64,000 nt of DNA from JBMNIZ01 sp050951405. GTDB lineage: Bacteria > Bacillota > DULZ01. The notes under the pieces were generated by a model. That model was not told the DNA's origin. It did no database searches and saw only the letters and a list, made by a program, of their open reading frames with translations. Position 1 is the stretch's first letter. Each line of letters starts with the position of its first letter. This document shows, piece by piece, positions 57,864 to 64,000 of this stretch. The translations under genes and the position numbers were made by a program. The stretch covers positions 124,001 through 188,000 of the forward strand of contig JBMNIZ010000002.1 of assembly GCA_050951405.1 (NCBI GenBank), in the 5' to 3' direction.

Positions 57864-59477
57864 ATGAAAACGCTGCTTAGTCTTTATCTGGTTCTTGCGG
57901 TTATCTTGGCTCAATTTTTTTCTGCCTATTTCTTTTCAAAGGGCAGGACCAGCTACCGAAAGGCATTCTCTGCCTTGGTTTTGTGCATCAGTATTTATTT
58001 GTTTGGCTATTTAATGATTGTCAACAGCAGCAATCTGCAAGAAATGATATTTTGGAATCAATTTCAGTATTTGGGATTACCCTTCATTGCCGTACTCTGG
58101 CTGACAGTGGCACTCCTTTATACAAAAACCATCCCTTCCCTCAAAACCAGGACGGTACTTTTGCTTTTTGCCGTGCCCGCAACAACCTTTTTGATCCGGC
58201 TCACCAATCACTGGCACCATTTTTTCTATACAAATTGGGAAATGAGGCAGTTTTTTGACTATTATTCCTTGTATATGGAAAGAGGTTTTTGGTACTATGT
58301 GAACATTTCTTATACCATCTTATGCTTGCTTTTTACCGTTATCATTTATTTTATAGGGTATCTGAAACATAAGGCCGGCTATACCAAATCCCATTTCTTG
58401 GTTTTTTTATTTGCTTCTTTAATGCCTCTCATTGGTATAGCGCTGGTTGTTTTTTACTATGGCCAGCGGACCATTGATTATTCCGCTTTAATCATGCCTG
58501 TTTCTCTGCTCGTTATCAGTTATGGCATCTTAAGATACGACTTTTTAGAGATAAAAACTTTGGCCCGGGAAACAATTTTTGAGAACAACTTTGCCGGTAT
58601 GCTGGTCTTGGGCCCGGGGAAAAGGGTCATAGACTACAATAAGGCTGCCAAGAATTTTTTTAAAGCATTTAACGTTTCCTTGAATAATTCTCCCATAGAG
58701 CATCTTCTCGAGCAGGAGCCGAAGTTGTTGGAGATTTTTACCAGCGAGGAAAGCCGTGATTTGTCTTTGGTGATAGACGGGGAAAAACGTTTTTTCGAAA
58801 TTGACGCGGTGCTGCTGGGAGATGCCCATGATGGAAATACGAGAATGCTTAAATCCATCCGTGATGTTACCGAAGAAAGGAAAATTCAGGAGAAACTCAA
58901 GTTTTTGGCTACCACAGATTCTTTGAGCGGCCTCTATAATCGGGCAGAATTTATGAATTTGGCCAAAAGGGAGTTTGCCCGGGCCAAAAGGAATAGTGAG
59001 GAACTGTCAATGTTGATAATGGATTTGGATAATTTTAAGGCCATCAATGACACCTTTGGACATGCGGCGGGAGATGAAGTAATCCGTGAAATGGGAAGCA
59101 TGATCCTGACCAATTTCCGCAAAACCGATATGGCAGGACGCATTGGAGGAGAAGAATTCGCGGTGCTTTTAAAGAATGCTTCTTTGGCAGAAGCGAAAGT
59201 GGTGGCGGAAAAATTCCGGGAGACTGTAGCCAAAAGAAAAGTGTCCTACAGGGAGCAGGAAATTGGTTTAACGGTGAGCATTGGAGTGGCGGCAATCTCC
59301 GGCGACAGCGATGATATCAATCATATTGAAGATCTTCTGAAATTGGCGGATGATGCCATGTACAAGGCAAAGGCCAAGGGAAGAAATCATGTTGTAACTT
59401 TGGAGACCGGGGTGGAAGGGGAAGCACAGCTTGAAGGAAAAACTGGCAAACCCGCATCCTTGCCGAATATAATCTGA
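57864..59477 (+). CDS. 7TM-PAS-GGDEF diguanylate cyclase
   Basis: 537 aa, GAGGGG upstream. The N-terminal 230 residues are a 7-helix membrane sensor of the histidine-kinase N-terminal type (ending SYGILRYDFLEIKTLARETIFENN). A PAS-like domain (about 235-345, GMLVLGPGKRVIDYNKAAKNFFKAF) and a GGDEF domain follow (TDSLSGLYNRAEFMNLAKREF, MDLDNFKAINDTFGH, RIGGEEF near 435). GGEEF is an active variant, so it should make cyclic di-GMP in response to a membrane or extracellular ligand. The C-terminal 40 residues are extra and acidic. Confidence 0.93.
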   Translation: MKTLLSLYLVLAVILAQFFSAYFFSKGRTSYRKAFSALVLCISIYLFGYLMIVNSSNLQEMIFWNQFQYLGLPFIAVLWLTVALLYTKTIPSLKTRTVLLLFAVPATTFLIRLTNHWHHFFYTNWEMRQFFDYYSLYMERGFWYYVNISYTILCLLFTVIIYFIGYLKHKAGYTKSHFLVFLFASLMPLIGIALVVFYYGQRTIDYSALIMPVSLLVISYGILRYDFLEIKTLARETIFENNFAGMLVLGPGKRVIDYNKAAKNFFKAFNVSLNNSPIEHLLEQEPKLLEIFTSEESRDLSLVIDGEKRFFEIDAVLLGDAHDGNTRMLKSIRDVTEERKIQEKLKFLATTDSLSGLYNRAEFMNLAKREFARAKRNSEELSMLIMDLDNFKAINDTFGHAAGDEVIREMGSMILTNFRKTDMAGRIGGEEFAVLLKNASLAEAKVVAEKFRETVAKRKVSYREQEIGLTVSIGVAAISGDSDDINHIEDLLKLADDAMYKAKAKGRNHVVTLETGVEGEAQLEGKTGKPASLPNII

Positions 59478-59520
59478 TTTGGATAAATTATAAACCGATA
59501 GGCCTTATTAGCGATGAGAA

Positions 59521-59560
59521 GAAATCGGGTTTAGCTTATAAGAAAGCCCGGTTTCTTTTG
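59521..59560 (+). terminator. Intrinsic terminator of the second cyclase gene
   Basis: Stem GAAATCGGG (59521-59529) and CCCGGTTTC (59547-59555) with one G-U pair and a T run. A group II intron remnant begins immediately after the T run, the usual target position of class C introns. Confidence 0.75.
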
Positions 59561-59683
59561 TGCGCCCTTACCCGGAGAGGTCTGCCGGTAACACCGGTAA
59601 CCCAGACTGAGAAGTCTGGCTGAACCGAGCGGTACGTATGGTGGTGTGAGGGGACGGGGCTTAATCACCCCCTCCTACTCGAT
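59560..59683 (+). other. Degenerate class C group II intron remnant
   Basis: The 5' consensus GTGCGCCC (59560-59567) follows a terminator, and the 3' part (TTACCCGGAGAGGTCTG, then TGAACCG..GGTACGTATGGTGGTGTGAG, a GGGG/CCCC stem and CCTACTCGAT at 59683) matches the region from domain III through domains V and VI of class IIC introns such as the Oceanobacillus intron. Most of domains I-II, the reverse transcriptase ORF of domain IV, and about 11 bases of the 5' strand of domain V, including its catalytic triad region, are missing. It cannot be active. Only 124 bases remain of an intron normally near 2 kb. Confidence 0.7.
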
Positions 59684-59773
59684 TTGGGTGATTTTGCGAG
59701 CCGACGAGGGCAAGAGGCCTATAGGTTGAGGCTCACCCGGCGGGGATAGGGACGCAAGATTCGGAAAAACGTG

Positions 59774-59803
59774 TTGACTCTTTCAGGCGGCTGCTTATAT
59801 AAT
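59774..59803 (+). promoter_or_regulatory. SigA-type promoter of the RND efflux operon
   Basis: TTGACT (59774-59779), an 18-base spacer and TATAAT (59798-59803). Transcription would start near 59810, just before a palindromic operator. The 59684-59773 stretch between intron remnant and promoter shows no gene. Confidence 0.7.
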
Positions 59804-59817
59804 GACATTAGATTTTT

Positions 59818-59835
59818 ACCGACCGACTGGTCGGT
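59818..59835. promoter_or_regulatory. TetR-type operator of the efflux operon
   Basis: Perfect 7-bp arms ACCGACC and GGTCGGT around GACT, directly downstream of the -10. This is the typical site and placement for TetR/AcrR repressors of efflux genes. No tetR gene is present in the window. Confidence 0.7.
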
Positions 59836-59891
59836 TTTAGAAGCTGTGCAGATGCGGGTAGATATTTTCAAGGCTAAGGGGGAGCTGTGGT

Positions 59892-61094
59892 TTGAGTCAG
59901 ATGAAGAGAAAGAGCCTCTTAATGATGGTGCTGCTGGTGGTTGTGTCCCTACTGGCGGCAGGATGTGGGAGCCAGACGGAGGAAGGGGAACTAGTGAAGA
60001 GTATTCCGGTGGAAGTGGTGGAGGTCAGCCGGGATTCCGTTGCCATCGTGGATGTGGTGACCGGGCAGATCGTCCCGAAGCTGGAAGTGCCGGTGGTGCC
60101 CAAAATCGGGGGCAAGGTGGAAAGAGTTGCCGTGGCCGTGGGGCAGGAGGTTCAGGCCGGTGCTCTTCTGGTCCAGCTGGAGACTGGGGACATTGACGCC
60201 CAACTGCGCCAGGCGGAAGCGGCCCTGGAAGTGGCCAGGACCAATTATGCCAATCTGGAGGTCCAACTGCCCAATTCCCTGAAGCTGGCCCAGGCCAACT
60301 TCGATGCCGTGCAGAGCAATTATGAAAGGATGACCTATCTTTTTGAACAGGGAGGCATTTCCGAACAACAGTATGAGGGGATAAAAACCGAGTTGGAGGT
60401 AGCTGCAATCAATCTGGAGAATGCCAAGGCTTCCCAGGCTCAGTTGGAGATGGCGGCGGCTCAGGTCAAGCAGGCGGAGGCGGCGGTGGATCTGGTCCGA
60501 ACTCAACTGAACAATGCCAGGATCACTTCTCCCCTGAGGGGAACGGTAACGGCGGTTTACGTGGAGCCGGGACACATGGCTGGGCCGGGGACGCCGGTGG
60601 TGACCGTGGCTTGTTTGGATCCGGTGGTGGCCCAGTTCCAGCTGAGCGAAAGCCAGATCAATAAGCTGCAAGTGGGGGATCAGGTTTCCATCCTGGTGGC
60701 AGCAGCAGGGAAAGACGCTTACATAGGGAAAGTGACGGAAGCCAGTCCGGCCGCAGATCCCAGGACCAAGGCCTATCCGGTAAAAGTGGAGCTTGCCAAC
60801 GGGGAAGGGCGATTAAAAGCGGGTATGACTGCGCAAGTGGAACTGATCCTGGAAGAGATCAAGGATGCCCTGGTGGTACCGGTGGGAGCGGTGGTGACCA
60901 AAGGGAACCGGCAGTATATTTACTTGGTAGACGGAGACCGGGCTGCGGAGTGCCCGGTGGAAATACTGCTACAAAATGACGAAAAAGCCGCCCTGCAGGG
61001 AGATTTTCTGGTGGGCGACAGGGTTGTTGTGGCGGGCCAGCACCTGCTGCAGGACGGCAGCCCGGTGAAAGTGGTCGCCGGGGGTGATCGTTAA
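59892..61094 (+). CDS. RND efflux adaptor lipoprotein (AcrA/MexA-like)
   Basis: 400 aa from a TTG at 59892, with AAGGGGGAG at a spacing of 7; an ATG at 59901 has poor spacing. Lipoprotein signal with lipobox LAAGC (Cys25). Then the two lipoyl half-motifs (VGQEVQAGALLVQLETGDIDAQL and NARITSPLRGTVTAVYVEPGHMAG), a long coiled-coil hairpin (about 90-180), and barrel domains (VAQFQLSESQINKLQVGDQVSI, GRLKAGMTAQVELILEE). Couples the RND pump to substrate capture. TAATG overlap with the pump gene. Confidence 0.92.
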   Translation: MSQMKRKSLLMMVLLVVVSLLAAGCGSQTEEGELVKSIPVEVVEVSRDSVAIVDVVTGQIVPKLEVPVVPKIGGKVERVAVAVGQEVQAGALLVQLETGDIDAQLRQAEAALEVARTNYANLEVQLPNSLKLAQANFDAVQSNYERMTYLFEQGGISEQQYEGIKTELEVAAINLENAKASQAQLEMAAAQVKQAEAAVDLVRTQLNNARITSPLRGTVTAVYVEPGHMAGPGTPVVTVACLDPVVAQFQLSESQINKLQVGDQVSILVAAAGKDAYIGKVTEASPAADPRTKAYPVKVELANGEGRLKAGMTAQVELILEEIKDALVVPVGAVVTKGNRQYIYLVDGDRAAECPVEILLQNDEKAALQGDFLVGDRVVVAGQHLLQDGSPVKVVAGGDR

Positions 61095-64000
61095 TGAAGC
61101 TCACGGATTTTTCCGTTAACCGGCCCATCGCCATTGTCATGTTTGTCTTGATTGCGGTTATTCTCGGCTTTGTTTCCTTAACCGGTCTCAGCCTTGATTT
61201 ATTCCCCGAGCTCAATGTGCCGGTGGGGCTGGTTATAACCGAGTACAGCGGCGCAGGACCCATGGAAATTGAGAATCTGGTCACCCGGCCCTTGGAGCAG
61301 GCCATTGGATCGGTGGGGGGCTTGAAAGGCATCCAGTCCGTATCCATGGTGGGTACTTCTTTGATCGTACCCGAATTCGAATGGGGTACGGACATGAATC
61401 AGGCTACGGCGGATATCCGGGAGAAAATAGACCTGGTCAAGGGCTATCTGCCGTCGGAAGTGGGAAATCCTCTGGTGATCAAGATGGATCCCAACCTGCT
61501 GCCGGTGGTGCAGCTGGTGGCCACCAGCGATATGTCCTTGGTGGATTTAAAAACTCTCTTGGAGGATAAGGTGGTCAACCGGCTGGAGAGGATTGACGGG
61601 GTTGCCTCCGTCCAGCTTATGGGAGGATTAACCCGGGAGATTCGCATTGAAGCGGATCCGGCCAAACTGGCCTATTATGGTATTTCCATCCCGCAAATTG
61701 TTCAGGCGCTCCAGGGGGATAATTTAAACCTGTCCAGCGGCAAAGTGGACCTGGGATCCAAGGATTTGCTGGTCAGGATCAAAGGAGAATATCTGGACAT
61801 CAATGAGATTGGAGATGTGACTCTGATCACCAATACCGGCGCTTTAGTCCGGCTGCGGGATCTGGGGGAAATTGTTGACGGATACCAGGAAGTGCACAGT
61901 TTCAGCAGAGTTAATGACCAAGAGAGCATTGGGATCAATATCAGCAAGCAGACTCATGCCAATACGGTGACGGTATCCAGGGAAGTGCGAAAAGTCCTGG
62001 CCCATCTGGAAAATGAGCTGCCCGGCAGCGTCAAAATTTCTACTTTATGGGATCAGGCCGAATACATCGAACTGACCATCCGGAATATGATCGAAAACCT
62101 GATTACCGGCGGCTTGTTGGCGGTCCTGATTTTATATGTTTTTCTGCGCAATATCAGGAGCACCCTGGTTGTTGCCATAGCCATGCCCATTTGTGTCATC
62201 GTTACCTTTGTCATGGTTTATTTCGGCGGTTTGACTCTGAATATCATGTCCCTGGGTGGCTTGGCCCTGGGCATCGGGATGATGGTGGATAACTCCATCG
62301 TCATTTTGGAAAATATTTTCCGGCACCGGGAGGAAGGTCTCGGCAGAAAAGAAGCGGCGATTTTCGGAGCTGATGAGGTCACTTCGGCCATCACGGCGTC
62401 TACTTTAACCACTATTGCCGTTTTCTTTCCCATTGTTTTTGTCCAGGGAATTGCTTCCCAGCTGTTCCGTGAGTTGGCAATGACCGTATCTTTTTCCCTG
62501 GCGGCTTCTTTGCTGACGGCTTTGACTTTGGTCCCTATGATGTCGGCCCGTTTGTTACGGGTGGTCCGGGCTGATGGGGCCATCAATAACAACAATCACG
62601 GGCTGGATCCCGGCTCTTGGCGTTACCGGATTCTGGCCGCCTGGGCCAGAGGGCTGAACCAGCTGAATGTTTATTACCGGCGCCTTTTGGCATGGTCTTT
62701 AAAGCACCGGCTACGGGTCATAGTGATTGTGACCTTGATTGTGGTGGGGAGCTTGGCCTTGCTTCCTTTTATCGGGGCCGAGTTTATCCCGGCTATGGAT
62801 ATGGGTTATATGGGAGTTAGCGTGAGCCTGCCCTACGGTGCCAAGCTGGAGGAAACGGATAAGATCCTTTCCCGGGTGGAGGATATTTTGCTGGAAACAC
62901 CGGAAATAGAGACCATTGCCACCACAGTGGGTTCGGCCACGGGAGCTTACAGCGGCGGGCTGGATATGGGCAGCCCGGAAAACGGGCGAATCGATGTGGT
63001 GTTTAAAGATTTAAAAGATCGAAAGCGCTCCACTTTGGAGGTGGCCGATGAGGTCAGACGAGCTGTGGCGGATATTGCCGGGGCGGAGATCACGGTGGAT
63101 GTGGGGGACGCCGCCTCCCAAATGGGAATGACCCTGGCTCCGGTGGAGGTGATTATTGAGGGAGATGAGCTGCCGGTGCTGACGGCTATCGCCGAGCAGG
63201 TGGAGGAAATTGTCCGGTCCGTTCCCGGCACCCGGGAGGTGGCCAACAGTTACGAGGAAGGACGGCCGGAAGTGCAGATCAGGGTGAACCGGCAGAAAGC
63301 TGCTCAATACGGTCTCAGCGCCGCTCAGGTGGCGGCTTCGGTCCGAACTTCCTTGCAGGGGCAGACAGCCACCCGCTATCATGTAGGCGGGGAAGAAATA
63401 GATGTGCGGGTGGTGCTGGCGGAGGAGTCCAGGCAGAATCTGGCGGATGTGGAGAATATCGAACTCCTAACCCCTTTCGGCTATAAAGTGCCCGTGAAAG
63501 AAGTGGTGGAAATAGAAGTGACTCAAGGGGCCAATGCTATTCAACGCCGAAACCAGACTCGCTTTATTTCGGTTACCGCCCAGATTGCCGGCCGGGATTT
63601 GAACAGCATTATGAAGGATATCCGGGATCAGTTGGGCCAGCTTTCCCTACCGGACGGTTATGCGGTGGATTATGGCGGAGCCACCGAACAGATGACGGAA
63701 GCTTTCGGATCTTTAGGCAAGGCCTTGATCTTGGCCATTGTCCTGATTTATATGATCATGGCGGCCCAGTTCGAATCGCTGTTCCATCCCTTTGTCATCA
63801 TGTTTTCCATGCCGGTTTCGGTGGTGGGAGTGATCTTAAGCCTCTTTTTGACCGGGCGAACTTTAAACGTGATCTCTTTCATCGGGGTCATCATCCTGGC
63901 GGGTATTGTGGTTAACAACGCCATTGTCCTGGTTGATTACATTAATACCTTAAGGCGCCGGGGCATGGAAAGGGACCAGGCAATTCTTGCGGCGGGACCG
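61094..64000 (+). CDS. RND efflux transporter (AcrB-like), 3' end outside the window
   Basis: 969 codons visible from the ATG at 61094 (overlapping the adaptor stop), open to the right edge. RND features: N-terminal helix (NRPIAIVMFVLIAVILGFVSL), FPELNVP, large porter loops, a repeated arrangement of 12 helices, GGLALGIGMMVDNSIVILENIFRHRE in the first half and GVIILAGIVVNNAIVLVDYINTLRRRG near the end of the visible part. Typical total length is 1010-1060 aa, so about 50-90 residues are missing. The charged residues of the proton relay (the MMVDNS region) are present. Pumps lipophilic drugs or metabolites in exchange for protons; unusual but known in Clostridia with or without an outer membrane. 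Confidence 0.93.
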   Translation, partial: MKLTDFSVNRPIAIVMFVLIAVILGFVSLTGLSLDLFPELNVPVGLVITEYSGAGPMEIENLVTRPLEQAIGSVGGLKGIQSVSMVGTSLIVPEFEWGTDMNQATADIREKIDLVKGYLPSEVGNPLVIKMDPNLLPVVQLVATSDMSLVDLKTLLEDKVVNRLERIDGVASVQLMGGLTREIRIEADPAKLAYYGISIPQIVQALQGDNLNLSSGKVDLGSKDLLVRIKGEYLDINEIGDVTLITNTGALVRLRDLGEIVDGYQEVHSFSRVNDQESIGINISKQTHANTVTVSREVRKVLAHLENELPGSVKISTLWDQAEYIELTIRNMIENLITGGLLAVLILYVFLRNIRSTLVVAIAMPICVIVTFVMVYFGGLTLNIMSLGGLALGIGMMVDNSIVILENIFRHREEGLGRKEAAIFGADEVTSAITASTLTTIAVFFPIVFVQGIASQLFRELAMTVSFSLAASLLTALTLVPMMSARLLRVVRADGAINNNNHGLDPGSWRYRILAAWARGLNQLNVYYRRLLAWSLKHRLRVIVIVTLIVVGSLALLPFIGAEFIPAMDMGYMGVSVSLPYGAKLEETDKILSRVEDILLETPEIETIATTVGSATGAYSGGLDMGSPENGRIDVVFKDLKDRKRSTLEVADEVRRAVADIAGAEITVDVGDAASQMGMTLAPVEVIIEGDELPVLTAIAEQVEEIVRSVPGTREVANSYEEGRPEVQIRVNRQKAAQYGLSAAQVAASVRTSLQGQTATRYHVGGEEIDVRVVLAEESRQNLADVENIELLTPFGYKVPVKEVVEIEVTQGANAIQRRNQTRFISVTAQIAGRDLNSIMKDIRDQLGQLSLPDGYAVDYGGATEQMTEAFGSLGKALILAIVLIYMIMAAQFESLFHPFVIMFSMPVSVVGVILSLFLTGRTLNVISFIGVIILAGIVVNNAIVLVDYINTLRRRGMERDQAILAAGP

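Noticed and set aside
59560..59770. Riboswitch leader of the efflux operon
   Set aside because: The structured sequence matches the 5' and 3' parts of a class C group II intron and lies upstream of the promoter, so it is not in the leader.
1..64000. tRNA and rRNA genes
   Set aside because: No cloverleaf with a GTTCGA-type T-arm or rRNA-like stretch was noticed; a dedicated tRNA search was not possible here.

Overview
The window looks like a chromosomal segment of an anaerobic Firmicute of the Clostridia type (Peptococcaceae, Desulfotomaculia or Moorella-like; I cannot fix the genus). The reasons are strong AGGAGG-type ribosome binding sites with frequent GTG and TTG starts, SLH and copper-amine-oxidase-stalk surface proteins, DegV and YvrJ proteins, an Etf-linked acyl-CoA dehydrogenase operon under a sigma-54 activator, and a class C group II intron remnant.

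Layout. 1-2291: 3' part of a frameshifted surface protein. 2409-8220: a P1-family (S58) peptidase, a stalk-domain secreted protein, and an ABC ATPase, tandem adaptor and MacB-type permease operon. 8363-12440: an MqsR-like toxin and MqsA/Panacea-type antitoxin pair whose toxin gene is split by an intact IS21-family element with 4-bp target duplication. 13176-15145: a small unknown protein, DegV and an HD-GYP protein. 15588-25715 (minus strand): a bEBP-type sigma-54 activator followed by DUF169, UroD-like methyltransferase, phenylacetate-CoA ligase-like enzyme, permease, acyl-CoA dehydrogenase and EtfBA. A near-consensus -24/-12 promoter lies in front of DUF169. 26380-27408: phosphofructokinase, bracketed by repeats. 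28113-48668: a Wzx/Wzy-type exopolysaccharide locus able to make a UDP-2,3-diamino-uronic acid, interrupted at 41.3-46.3 kb by an accessory island (HTH-Uma2 nuclease-like protein, PIN/ImmA-IrrE toxin-antitoxin pair, pRiA4b ORF-3-like protein, DVU0298-like protein). 49062-53789: small proteins, a possible ComK-like protein, a CtpA protease with a stalk domain, and an SLH protein. 54189-59477: two diguanylate cyclases, an ArsC/Spx-like protein and a radical SAM protein. 59818-64000: an operator-controlled RND efflux operon running off the right edge.

The most unusual feature is a dispersed intergenic repeat system of about ten clusters. Each cluster combines GTAGGGGC-type palindromic hairpins with arrays of tandem 7-bp units. 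I parsed 19 arrays of the type CRGNNNN, drawn from a small vocabulary and in a partly conserved order, and two arrays of a second type (AACNTYC). The clusters are strictly intergenic, lie next to toxin-antitoxin and cell-surface genes, and flank the phosphofructokinase gene as near-identical direct repeats. No CRISPR array, rRNA or tRNA was recognised.
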